The position numbers were made by a program, and so were the translations under genes. Positions 17,246 through 25,181 of a DNA stretch of 36,421 bases are shown here, piece by piece (the first letter of the stretch is position 1; each line of letters starts with the position of its first letter). This DNA comes from Tannerella sp. (lineage in GTDB: Bacteria; Bacteroidota; Bacteroidia; Bacteroidales; Tannerellaceae): NCBI GenBank assembly GCA_031289275.1, contig JAITPV010000158.1, positions 1 through 36,421 of the forward strand. The letters are read 5' to 3'. Under the pieces are notes generated by a model, which was not told the origin of the DNA, searched no databases, and saw nothing but the letters and a program-made list of their open reading frames with translations.

Positions 17246-18613
17246 ATGAAAATCAAGGGATACTTATTGGTCGCAGGATTATGGACGACCGTGTTGTGTG
17301 CAAGCGCACAAAAGGGAGTGGATAACGGAACGCAGTATGGTTCGGGAGAAGACAGTATCCGCTGTCTGACTAACATTAGCTTGTTTACGCCGTATGCGAA
17401 GTTGAAAAATTTTCAGGATGCCTATCCTTTCTGGAAAATTGCGTATGAAGAATGTCCGGCGGCAACGAAAGACTTGTATTTGTACGGCGTACAGATAGTG
17501 AACTGGCAGATTGCAGGAGAAAAAGACCCTGCCCGGCAAGCCGCGTTGATCGATGAGTTGATGGCGGTGTACGACAAACGGGTCACCTATTTCGGGAAGG
17601 ATCCCAAATATAGCAAAGACTGGATTGTCGCTCGTAAGGCGCAGGACTATATCCGTCTGAAGGGAGACAATGTCGATGCAGCGCTTGTTTACGGATGGTT
17701 AAAAGAGATCGTAGACGAATATCAGGAAAAAGCGGAATCATTGGCGATCTCATTGTACATGTTTGCCTCCCATAAAATGCTGGAGAAAAATCAGGACGGT
17801 CATAAAGCGACATACGTAGAAGATTTCCTGAAATGTTCGATCTTTTTTGACGCTCAGTTGGCCGCTGCCAAAGCAGCGAATAACGAGAAAGAAGCAGAAC
17901 AGTTGGCCACATTGAAATCCGCCATTGAAACCGGATTCTCCGGAAGTGGCGCGGCCGATTGCGAAACGCTTGAAAGCATTTATACCAAAAAGATCGAAGA
18001 AAACAAGAGCGATCTTAATTTCCTGAAAGAGACGATTACGCTGTTCCGGCGTGTCGGCTGCCAGGAAAGCGAAACCTATTTTGCGGCGGCCGGATACGCT
18101 CACAAGGTTGACCCGACGGCAGAATCGGCCATCGGCTTAGGCAATCAGGCCTATAAGAAACAAGACTTTGATACGGCCGAAAAATATTTCACGGAAGCCT
18201 TGTCCATGTCTGCGGAAAACGATACGAAAGCGGATATTTATTTCATTATCGCCAATATTGCGTATGGGCAGAAGAATTATTCAAAGGCCAGACAAAATTG
18301 CCTGAAAGCGTTGGAGGCCAATCCAAACTTGTGTAAACCCTATATCATGATCGGAAACATGTATGCAGCGACAGCCAACAGCATTTATCCGAACGATCCG
18401 GTAATGAAGAAATGCGTGTATTATGCCGCAGTGGATAAATTTGAACGCGCCCGACAAACCGATGCTTCTTGTGCAAGTGATGCAAATTCGATGATCGGAA
18501 CGTTTCGCTCCTATTTCCCAACGACGGAAGAAATTTTCATGCATCCGGACCTTGAAAAAGGCAAAGTCATCACGATCGGCGGATGGATCGGTGAACGTAC
18601 AACCATCAGGTAA
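17246..18613 (+). CDS. Exported tetratricopeptide-repeat protein
   Basis: A 455-residue protein with signal peptide MKIKGYLLVAGLWTTVLCASAQ. The N-terminal half is helical with no clear repeat but well-spaced aromatic residues (FQDAYPFWKIAYEECPAATK). At least two clear TPR units lie at about 290-360: AIGLGNQAYKKQDFDTAEKYF and IANIAYGQKNYSKARQNCLKA. It lies 41 bases after the barrel gene and 8 before lptC, so it is part of the envelope operon. It probably acts as a periplasmic scaffold. Function otherwise unknown; no cysteine lipobox. Confidence 0.82.
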   Translation: MKIKGYLLVAGLWTTVLCASAQKGVDNGTQYGSGEDSIRCLTNISLFTPYAKLKNFQDAYPFWKIAYEECPAATKDLYLYGVQIVNWQIAGEKDPARQAALIDELMAVYDKRVTYFGKDPKYSKDWIVARKAQDYIRLKGDNVDAALVYGWLKEIVDEYQEKAESLAISLYMFASHKMLEKNQDGHKATYVEDFLKCSIFFDAQLAAAKAANNEKEAEQLATLKSAIETGFSGSGAADCETLESIYTKKIEENKSDLNFLKETITLFRRVGCQESETYFAAAGYAHKVDPTAESAIGLGNQAYKKQDFDTAEKYFTEALSMSAENDTKADIYFIIANIAYGQKNYSKARQNCLKALEANPNLCKPYIMIGNMYAATANSIYPNDPVMKKCVYYAAVDKFERARQTDASCASDANSMIGTFRSYFPTTEEIFMHPDLEKGKVITIGGWIGERTTIR

Positions 18614-18621
18614 GCGGGTAT

Positions 18622-19248
18622 ATGGCACATCGTTTGCTTCGGAAAACAGATCAACAGGGCATAGCAATCCTCCTTTGGATGATTGCTATGTTTCTTTTTG
18701 TCTCCGTCTTGTCGTGCAACCGTCAAAAACGGGAAATGGTAGATATTGCCTTTGACAAGGAAAATACGTATACCATGAAAGCGACAGGCGTATCTACGCT
18801 TATTTCCGACTCGGGCGTGACCCGGTACAAGATGGTGACTGAAGAATGGCTGTTTTTTGATGAGGCGGAAGAACCCTACTGGTTTTTTCCGGAAAAAGTT
18901 CATGTAGAAAAATTCGACACGCTTTTTCAGGTAGAGGCAAGCATTGACGCGGATACAGCCTATTTCTTCACCAAAAAGAAACTCTGGAAACTGATCGGGC
19001 ACGTAGAAGTGGAAAATTTGGAGGGAGAACGGTTCGAAACATCGTTGCTGTTTTGGGATCAAAATCAGGAAAAAATTTATTCGGATCAATCCATCCGGAT
19101 TACGAAAGGTGATTTCACCAATACCGGCATCGGATTTGAATCCAATCAGACACTTACCCGGTGGCACATATTCAATGCGGGCGCCGAAATTCCGATTCAA
19201 GAAAAGGCTACAGATACAACAAATGTAGAAAAAACACTTTCGCGATGA
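18622..19248 (+). CDS. lptC: LPS-export protein LptC
   Basis: A 208-residue bitopic or lipid-anchored protein linking the LptBFG transporter to LptA in lipopolysaccharide export. Residues of about 17-32 are hydrophobic (IAILLWMIAMFLFVSVLS) and followed by a Cys (LSCNRQ) that could be lipidated, as is common in Bacteroidota LptC. The rest is beta-rich with the jellyroll signature (ADTAYFFTKKKLWKLIGHVEVEN, GERFETSLLFWDQNQEKIYSD). Start at 18622 is 8 bases after the TPR stop. From memory, many Bacteroidales have a CorC/HlyC-like gene between this and the foldase; none is here. Confidence 0.85.
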   Translation: MAHRLLRKTDQQGIAILLWMIAMFLFVSVLSCNRQKREMVDIAFDKENTYTMKATGVSTLISDSGVTRYKMVTEEWLFFDEAEEPYWFFPEKVHVEKFDTLFQVEASIDADTAYFFTKKKLWKLIGHVEVENLEGERFETSLLFWDQNQEKIYSDQSIRITKGDFTNTGIGFESNQTLTRWHIFNAGAEIPIQEKATDTTNVEKTLSR

Positions 19249-19263
19249 AAAAAAACGAGAGAA

Positions 19264-19296
19264 TTGATTCGTTAATTTCTTTTTTTTATACCTTTG
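19264..19296 (+). promoter_or_regulatory. Promoter of the PpiD-like foldase gene
   Basis: TTG at 19264-19266, 22 bases, then TACCTTTG at 19289-19296, the canonical Bacteroidota promoter. It lies 40 bases before the ATG at 19336. The foldase therefore has its own promoter as well as possible readthrough from lptC. Confidence 0.7.
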
Positions 19297-19335
19297 TGCC
19301 CTCAAACGGGAAATAAAAAAATGATATAGTATAAG

Positions 19336-21471
19336 ATGGCTACATTAGAGAAAATTAGAAATCAGGCAGGATTATTGGTGATTGTGGTTGGACTGGCGTT
19401 GTTTGCCTTTATTATCGGAGACTTTTTGAACTCCGGTTCGTCGTATTTCAAGGCGCCGCAAGATGAGGTGGTAAAAGTGGATGGTATCCCGATTAATTAT
19501 CAGAACTATCAAGAGCGGATAGAAGAGATGACCAATGTGTACAAAATGCAAACCAATATGAATACGCTTACGGATGAATACAGCACACAAATCCGGCAAA
19601 GCGTGTACAATTCTATGGTACAGGAAATCGTCATGAATGAGACGCTGGATAAAATCGGCTTGAAAGTAACAGCCGAAGAGTTATTTGATATGATTCAGGG
19701 AGAAAATGTGTCTCCTATGGTTCAGCAAATACCGTTGTTTGCCGATCCTCAGACCGGCGCCTTCAGCAAAGTAAGGGCGCTGCAAATCCTGAAAATGATA
19801 GAAAATGTAGAGTCTGCCCCCCTGCAACAAAGGGCGGAACTTGAGAATGTACGCAACTATTGGTTGTTTTGGGAGCGGAATATCAAACTGCAACGGATGC
19901 AGGAAAAATATACGGCATTGCTCTCCAAAGCCATTGTCGCGAATCCGCTGGATGCAAAAAACGCTTACAACGGGACGGTCGAAAATTCGGATATTGTATA
20001 TGTCATGCAGTCTTACGCCTCCTTGCCGGATACATTGATAAAGGTAAGCGACAGCGAAGTGAAAAAACTGTATGAGCAACGCAAGGAACAATTCAAACAA
20101 AAAGAAACGCGAATCGTTGATTACATTGCCGTAGATATTCGTCCGAGCCAGGAAGACTATGAAAAAGTCAGTGCGGATATTGAAAGTATTAAAGTGGAAC
20201 TGGCTGAGACGAAAAATGTAGCGGATGTGGTCAATGACAACTCCGAATACCCGTATCTCAATGCTTTTCTGTCCGAAAAGGATTTGGATCCGGACATGGC
20301 CGCTTTTGTAGCAACCGCCGACATTGACAATATAGAAGGCCCCCTGTTTAAGGATGACAGCTATCGTTTATTGAGGCTGGTAGATAAAACCGTTGCGCCG
20401 GATTCCGTGAAAGTCAGCCATATCCTGCTGACGGAACAAACCGGAGGTAATGTTGCGGCTTTGGCAGACAGTCTGATCGATGTACTGAAGGCCGGAGGCA
20501 GTTTTGAGGAATTGGCCAACCAGTATTCAGCCGACCAGTCAAATGCCTCTCAAGGCGGTGAATTGGGCTGGTATACCGAAGCCGGATCATTGCGCACATT
20601 TGGCGAAGAATTTAAGAGTACGGTCTTCTCGACCACATTGAATCAGCCGGTCATTCTGAAAGCCTCTTACGGCACCCAGATCATCAAGGTGACGGAAAAA
20701 ACCGCAGATGTGCCCAAGTATAAATTGGCGTATGTGTATCTTTCGGTTTCTCCGAGTACAAAAACGTATGGACATCTATATAATGAATTGAACCAGTTTG
20801 TGTCGAAAAACAACACGGCTGAAAAAATAAACGCATCGGCAAATGAAGCCGGATACAATCTGGTGGCAAACGCACGAGTGACAACCGACGACCGGACGTT
20901 AGGCGTAGTAACCGATTCGCGCCAGGTGATCCGATGGGCATTTGAAAGTTCCCGCAAAGAGGAAGTTTCAAAAATCTTTGAGTGCAAGAATCATTTCATC
21001 CTTGCGGTACGTAAAGGTGTTTTGCCGGAAGGGTATCAATCCTTTAATGCGGTAGCGCCGATATTGAAATCCGAACTTGTCGCCAAGAAAAAAGGCGAAG
21101 AGATTGCGAAAGAGTTAAAAGCCAAGAATCTGCAAACGATGGACGCTTATGCACAAGCGATGGATTCACGCCTTGATACGGTGAAATTCATCAATATGAA
21201 TACCTCCCGGATTGCAAGTATCGGTCTGGAACCGGTTTTGAATGCAGAAGTCACCTATGCGCCGGCCAATCGGTTAAGTGAGCCGGTGATCGGGAATAAT
21301 GGCGTTTATGTCTTCCAAGTATTGAACCGGACAAAAGAATCCAGGGAGTATGACGAACAGCAGGAAGTTCGCGCTCTTGAATCGAATAATGCCTATCGTG
21401 TCGGATATCAGGCGGTACAAGCGTTAGTAGAAAAATCGAAGGTTGAAGACCATCGTATTCGTTTTGATTAA
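19336..21471 (+). CDS. PpiD/SurA-like peptidyl-prolyl isomerase foldase
   Basis: A 711-residue inner-membrane-anchored periplasmic chaperone. The N-terminus has a single transmembrane anchor (GLLVIVVGLALFAFIIGDFL) at about 12-31, then a SurA-N-like helical domain. A parvulin domain lies at about 358-452: VSHILLTEQ, then GGSFEELANQYSAD and GGELGWY. A second, divergent domain follows (AYVYLSVSPSTKTYG), then a C-terminal helical region. Such proteins aid folding of outer-membrane barrels in the periplasm. It is placed after lptC and the barrel genes. The single anchor and domain order fit PpiD rather than SurA, though the name in this phylum is often SurA N-terminal domain protein. Confidence 0.88.
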   Translation: MATLEKIRNQAGLLVIVVGLALFAFIIGDFLNSGSSYFKAPQDEVVKVDGIPINYQNYQERIEEMTNVYKMQTNMNTLTDEYSTQIRQSVYNSMVQEIVMNETLDKIGLKVTAEELFDMIQGENVSPMVQQIPLFADPQTGAFSKVRALQILKMIENVESAPLQQRAELENVRNYWLFWERNIKLQRMQEKYTALLSKAIVANPLDAKNAYNGTVENSDIVYVMQSYASLPDTLIKVSDSEVKKLYEQRKEQFKQKETRIVDYIAVDIRPSQEDYEKVSADIESIKVELAETKNVADVVNDNSEYPYLNAFLSEKDLDPDMAAFVATADIDNIEGPLFKDDSYRLLRLVDKTVAPDSVKVSHILLTEQTGGNVAALADSLIDVLKAGGSFEELANQYSADQSNASQGGELGWYTEAGSLRTFGEEFKSTVFSTTLNQPVILKASYGTQIIKVTEKTADVPKYKLAYVYLSVSPSTKTYGHLYNELNQFVSKNNTAEKINASANEAGYNLVANARVTTDDRTLGVVTDSRQVIRWAFESSRKEEVSKIFECKNHFILAVRKGVLPEGYQSFNAVAPILKSELVAKKKGEEIAKELKAKNLQTMDAYAQAMDSRLDTVKFINMNTSRIASIGLEPVLNAEVTYAPANRLSEPVIGNNGVYVFQVLNRTKESREYDEQQEVRALESNNAYRVGYQAVQALVEKSKVEDHRIRFD

Positions 21472-21490
21472 TTTTAAATGTGTGTATTGT

Positions 21491-21524
21491 ATAGAGACGT
21501 GAACTTTCACGTCTCTATTTTTTT
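21491..21524 (+). terminator. Intrinsic terminator after the foldase gene
   Basis: AGAGACGTGAA (21493-21503) pairs exactly with 21506-21516; flanking bases extend the stem to 13 bp, and a run of seven T follows. It is 20 bases after the stop at 21471. The rlmN start lies only 12 bases after, so rlmN needs a promoter within or beyond this hairpin or relies on incomplete termination. Confidence 0.8.
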
Positions 21525-21536
21525 ATATAGAAAGGT

Positions 21537-22568
21537 ATGAATCAGCCGAAAGCCCCTTTGTTGGGCATGACGATAGAGGAATTAAAGGTTGTCGCAGCGC
21601 AAGCCGGACTGCCGACATATGCGGCCAAACAGTTGGCCGATTGGTTGTATAAGAAAAAAGTCGCCTCCATTGCGGAAATGACAAATATTGCGACGACTAA
21701 GCGCACCATCCTTGCTGCGTCCTATGAAGTAGGCGCCTGTCCGCCGGAGGGACGAGTGAAATCGGTAGACGGCACCGTGAAGTATCTTTTTCCGGTGGCC
21801 GGTGGTCGGTCGGTCGAAACGGTCTATATTCCGGCGGAAGAACGGGCGACGCTGTGTGTGTCTTCGCAGGTGGGATGCAAGATGAATTGTCTTTTCTGCA
21901 TGACGGGCAAACAAGGTTTTTCAGGCAATCTGACGGCACATGAAATCGTGAATCAAATCCATTCGGCGCCGGAATCTGCCCAACTGACCAATGTTGTTTT
22001 TATGGGGATGGGCGAACCGTTTGACAATACGGATGCCGTGTTTAAAGCGTTGGAAATCCTGACAGCGCCCTATGGATACGGATGGAGTCCGAAGCGGATC
22101 ACGGTATCAACGGCTGGAATCATGAACGGGTTGCGGCGTTTTCTGGAGGAGAGTACGTGCCATCTGGCCGTCAGCCTACATTCGCCCTTTCCGGAAGAAC
22201 GGCTGTCGCTCATGCCGGTAGAAAAAGCCTGTCCGGTTGAAGACGTCATCCGGTTGATCAAACAGTATGATTTTGCGCATCAGCGGCGCGTTTCGTTCGA
22301 ATATATTTTGTTTGCACATAAAAATGATTCGATCGTCCATGCCAAGGCGTTAGCCCGTCTGTTAAAAGGGATTCCCTGCCGGGTGAACCTGATTCGCTTT
22401 CATGCCATACCGGATGTGCCGCTCTACAGTTGCGACCTGAAACAGATGGAATTGTTTCGTGACACCTTAAATGCAAAAGGCATTATCTGTACCATTCGTA
22501 CCTCCAAAGGAGAAGATATATTAGCCGCCTGCGGCATGTTGTCCGGAAAGAAGGAGATTCCTTGTTGA
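21537..22568 (+). CDS. rlmN: 23S rRNA (adenine-2503-C2)-methyltransferase RlmN
   Basis: A radical-SAM enzyme that methylates A2503 of 23S rRNA, and A37 of some tRNAs, at C2. It has the CxxxCxxC cluster motif at Cys114, Cys118 and Cys121 (GCKMNCLFCMTG), the GMGEPFDN motif, the SLHSPFPEER loop, and the C-terminal catalytic Cys332 in AACGML. Length 343 is usual. The chosen ATG at 21537 is preceded by AAAGG, very close to the start; the next ATG (21567, MTIEEL) would give a shorter but conceivable N-terminus. It follows a terminator hairpin by 12 bases. A close relative is Cfr, but lone chromosomal copy and context argue for RlmN. Confidence 0.95.
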   Translation: MNQPKAPLLGMTIEELKVVAAQAGLPTYAAKQLADWLYKKKVASIAEMTNIATTKRTILAASYEVGACPPEGRVKSVDGTVKYLFPVAGGRSVETVYIPAEERATLCVSSQVGCKMNCLFCMTGKQGFSGNLTAHEIVNQIHSAPESAQLTNVVFMGMGEPFDNTDAVFKALEILTAPYGYGWSPKRITVSTAGIMNGLRRFLEESTCHLAVSLHSPFPEERLSLMPVEKACPVEDVIRLIKQYDFAHQRRVSFEYILFAHKNDSIVHAKALARLLKGIPCRVNLIRFHAIPDVPLYSCDLKQMELFRDTLNAKGIICTIRTSKGEDILAACGMLSGKKEIPC

Positions 22569-22660
22569 AATGAACCGTTTTTCCCGCCCATATACGCGAG
22601 TATGTTGCAAAAAAAGGATGCAAAGTTGCGAAATGCGGATAATTCATGCTGTTACCAAAG

Positions 22661-22695
22661 GGGGATGTATCAAAAGCTCACCTTTGACACACCCC
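22661..22695. terminator. Imperfect hairpin between convergent rlmN and GH123 genes
   Basis: GGGG at 22661-22664 pairs with CCCC at 22692-22695, with TGT/ACA and TCAAA/TTTGA inside and two mismatches. It sits between two convergent stops (22568 and 22707) and could end transcription from either side. No long T-run. Confidence 0.5.
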
Positions 22696-22706
22696 GATTG
22701 TTATGA

Positions 22707-24347
22707 TTATGGCTGCGCCAGCCTCTCTAATAATTGAATCCGTTTGGCCCGGAATGAAGCGATATTCGTATTATATCTGTCCATATTCTTAACGATAGCT
22801 TTTGCCAACTCTTCCGCTTTTTTCGCATCCTTTTTCTCCAGCAACCTCAGCAACTCATAATCGGCGATGCCGTCGCGCGTGACTTCATAACGGATGGAAG
22901 TATATACTTTACCATAGTCGGGATAGATAATCCAGGAATCTCCCGCCGGAACCCAATCCGTATCATCTACATAGAGCGACCGGTCTCCCGCCTCATCTTT
23001 CCAGTAATTAAGCCCCCAATGCAGGTAACCGGTTATATCATACCGGTAATTAATCCAGTGCAGAATACGGCACTGTATCAATTCCCGTTCCAGAAAACGG
23101 TTGGCATAATGGCGGGCATCGCAACTGATATAATACCACACTTCGCCTCCCGCCTGCTGATGGGCTTTATAGAACGCTTCTTCCGTCTGATAATACCAGA
23201 TAATGGGAACATGGATATCGACGCTGTTTTCTAATTTTTGTCCCAATATGGTCGCTTCGATGACTTTGAGATTCGGCTCCAATTTCTTGATAAACGAGGC
23301 AAATTCATTGTATGCCTTCGTATCTGACGGTTCGTCGGCAATGTGCAACATAAACCCCTTGTCCCATCCCTTGCTTTCCAGATGGCGGAACAAAGCCGGT
23401 ATGTACTGTGAATAATACGCCCGTACCGTATCGTTTGTAAAAGGCAGTGTTTTGCTGCCGCCGTTGCCGTCCGGGACGTACCATAAGAGCGGATTACCGC
23501 CGCCGAAGTAACCGCTTTCAAGACGTTTAAGGTCGCCTTCACGGATAAATAATTCCACCGTCTTGTCGAAGTTCTCGAAGTCAAACGTATATTGCAAACC
23601 GGGGGACAGGGTGGCGCGGCTCAATTCAAACATCACCGGATATACATTCTGCCCATGATCCCTCATGCTGTGCGCCAATTCTTTGAGGAGTTCCCAATAA
23701 CGGTCGGAGTAAGGGATCACCGGCTGGTCACGGTTCATTTTAGGCAAGAAGTCCGTCCAGTACATATTGGTGACCCACAAGGTTTGTTCGGGCAGCACAA
23801 CATCATAGACTTTGGCCGTTGCCTGTTTTTTGAGGCTGAACTTTTCCCCGTTTATCTCGCCCGAAATAACTACTTCGGCGGAATAAACGCCGCCGGAAGC
23901 ATCGCGGGGAACGGTATAACTCACCCATACCGGCTGGTTGGACATGGAAGATACATCCACCGTTTCAATCTCCAGCAAAGGGTCGGGATACAAAGCCGAA
24001 ACAGGGTTGTAGAATTTCTTTCCGGTCAAGTCATAACCGGATTTCACATATCCTACAAACGCTTTCAGTCCGGCCGCAATCCGCTGATCGCCGTTCGTCA
24101 GGTCGCCGGCTTCTATTTTCAGGTTTTTGACCGGGTAAACGCTTCGGAATACCCACTGGAAAGACGCCGTTTCGCCTTTGGCTACGGCGGCCGTATCGTT
24201 GTTTTCCGCAAAATACAATTCCTCTTTGAACGCTTTCTCCAAAGGGTCAATTTGGACGCAATAAAGAGCGTCATCTACTTTCATACGGTTACATCCGGCG
24301 ATTGCAAGTAACACAAACACCGGCAAAATACTTTTTAATACATTCAT
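22707..24347 (-). CDS. GH123-type glycosidase lipoprotein (DUF4091-type catalytic domain)
   Basis: A 546-residue predicted lipoprotein. The start at 24347 gives MNVLKSILPVFVLLAIAGCN with Cys19; a longer frame to 24449 crosses the inverted repeat and lacks signal features. Residues of about 30-190 form an N-terminal beta-sandwich; the remainder is a (beta/alpha)8-like domain. The acidic pair Asp338-Glu339 in HIADEPSD matches the GH123 catalytic site, and the C-terminal signature (SIRYEVTRDGIADYELLRLL) is that of the DUF4091/GH123 family. Characterised GH123 enzymes are beta-N-acetylgalactosaminidases acting by substrate assistance, so a GalNAc-ended glycan is the best substrate guess; many family members are untested. 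It lies 117 bases after the DUF3823 gene and has its own promoter. Confidence 0.85.
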   Translation of the reverse strand: MNVLKSILPVFVLLAIAGCNRMKVDDALYCVQIDPLEKAFKEELYFAENNDTAAVAKGETASFQWVFRSVYPVKNLKIEAGDLTNGDQRIAAGLKAFVGYVKSGYDLTGKKFYNPVSALYPDPLLEIETVDVSSMSNQPVWVSYTVPRDASGGVYSAEVVISGEINGEKFSLKKQATAKVYDVVLPEQTLWVTNMYWTDFLPKMNRDQPVIPYSDRYWELLKELAHSMRDHGQNVYPVMFELSRATLSPGLQYTFDFENFDKTVELFIREGDLKRLESGYFGGGNPLLWYVPDGNGGSKTLPFTNDTVRAYYSQYIPALFRHLESKGWDKGFMLHIADEPSDTKAYNEFASFIKKLEPNLKVIEATILGQKLENSVDIHVPIIWYYQTEEAFYKAHQQAGGEVWYYISCDARHYANRFLERELIQCRILHWINYRYDITGYLHWGLNYWKDEAGDRSLYVDDTDWVPAGDSWIIYPDYGKVYTSIRYEVTRDGIADYELLRLLEKKDAKKAEELAKAIVKNMDRYNTNIASFRAKRIQLLERLAQP

Positions 24348-24376
24348 TTTATTACTAATTAATAGGTTGTTTTTTG

Positions 24377-24384
24377 CAAAGATA
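24377..24384 (-). promoter_or_regulatory. -7 box of the GH123 gene
   Basis: TATCTTTG on the minus strand matches the consensus TAnnTTTG, 29 bases before the ATG at 24347. It lies just inside the inverted repeat at 24394-24450, so the glycosidase can be expressed apart from susC/susD. Confidence 0.6.
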
Positions 24385-24393
24385 TGCTTTTTC

Positions 24394-24450
24394 AGTGAAT
24401 AGTGAAAAGTGAACAGTGAAAACATCCGTCGGGATGATTCACTATTCACT
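24394..24450. repeat. 13-bp inverted repeat with heptamer repeats between the DUF3823 and GH123 genes
   Basis: AGTGAATAGTGAA (24394-24406) pairs exactly with 24438-24450. The left side continues as a run of AGTGAA-type heptamers (four copies, 24394-24421). Inside is a small second stem, CATCC-GTCG-GGATG (24423-24436). It may terminate the susC-susD transcript or act as an operator at the GH123 promoter. Confidence 0.7.
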
Positions 24451-24464
24451 AATCTTTGACAGGC

Positions 24465-25181
24465 TTATGGAAGTTTCACCTCCACAATCCGACTGTAATT
24501 GTAATGGCTGGCCGGATTATTGGCAAACGCCCCGATCCTCACATAATACGTTGTGTTGGGGGTAAGCCCGGTCAACGTCTCCGAATAGGTCTTCGACACG
24601 ATTTCGCCGTCATCGACCGCATTCAGGTCTATATCGGCCTTTTTCACAAACACATTTTTATCCACATACGCCGTTTTGGAGCACAAAAAGGAGAGCGTCC
24701 TTATTTTCGGTGCATTCGCTGTGCGGGAAATCTGCGTGCTAAGCGTGACTTCTCCGCCGCTGCCCGGCGTGGCGTTGATCGATAACCGCAGATACGGCGT
24801 TACTTTTATATCCAGATTCTTTGTCCCGGATATATCCGTCTCAATCGCGTCTATCGCTGCAAAAGCGCCTTCCGCAACAATCCGGTATTTGCCTGCAAAA
24901 ACCGATTGGTTCTCGAACGAACCGTCCTGTTTCACCCAGAAATCATACGGCTGAAGGCTCCAGTCATTGTTATAGAACTCATAGATCCGAATCCGCGCCC
25001 CGTTAGGGATTTGGGTCTGCATCCCTTCATTCGTCTCCGAATCAACCAACCGGCCGGTCAACGCCGCATTCGGCGCATCATAATTATCTAATGTACATCC
25101 CGGCAGGCACAGCCCGCAAAGAACGACAACCGGAAATATCGCTTTCAATATTTTATTTTGTATTTTCATCTTACGTTTCAT
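24465..25181 (-). CDS. DUF3823-family PUL lipoprotein (surface glycan-binding type)
   Basis: A 238-residue lipoprotein: the leader MKIQNKILKAIFPVVVLCGL ends at Cys29 (LPGCTLDNYDAPN). The first half is the DUF3823 domain (LDNYDAPNAALTGRLVDSET, then NGARIRIYEF), a Bacteroidota family found beside SusC/SusD and thought to be a surface-exposed glycan-binding protein in the SusE/SusF position. The C-terminal half looks like a fibronectin III fold (LTGLTPNTTYYVRIGAFAN). The ATG at 25181 directly abuts the SusD stop; an internal ATG at 25169 is also possible. Function by position: help hold the glycan at the cell surface. Confidence 0.82.
   Translation of the reverse strand: MKRKMKIQNKILKAIFPVVVLCGLCLPGCTLDNYDAPNAALTGRLVDSETNEGMQTQIPNGARIRIYEFYNNDWSLQPYDFWVKQDGSFENQSVFAGKYRIVAEGAFAAIDAIETDISGTKNLDIKVTPYLRLSINATPGSGGEVTLSTQISRTANAPKIRTLSFLCSKTAYVDKNVFVKKADIDLNAVDDGEIVSKTYSETLTGLTPNTTYYVRIGAFANNPASHYNYSRIVEVKLP

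Noticed and set aside
21537..22568. Cfr-type antibiotic resistance methyltransferase
   Set aside because: Single chromosomal copy in a housekeeping context and usual RlmN length; no mobile elements beside it.
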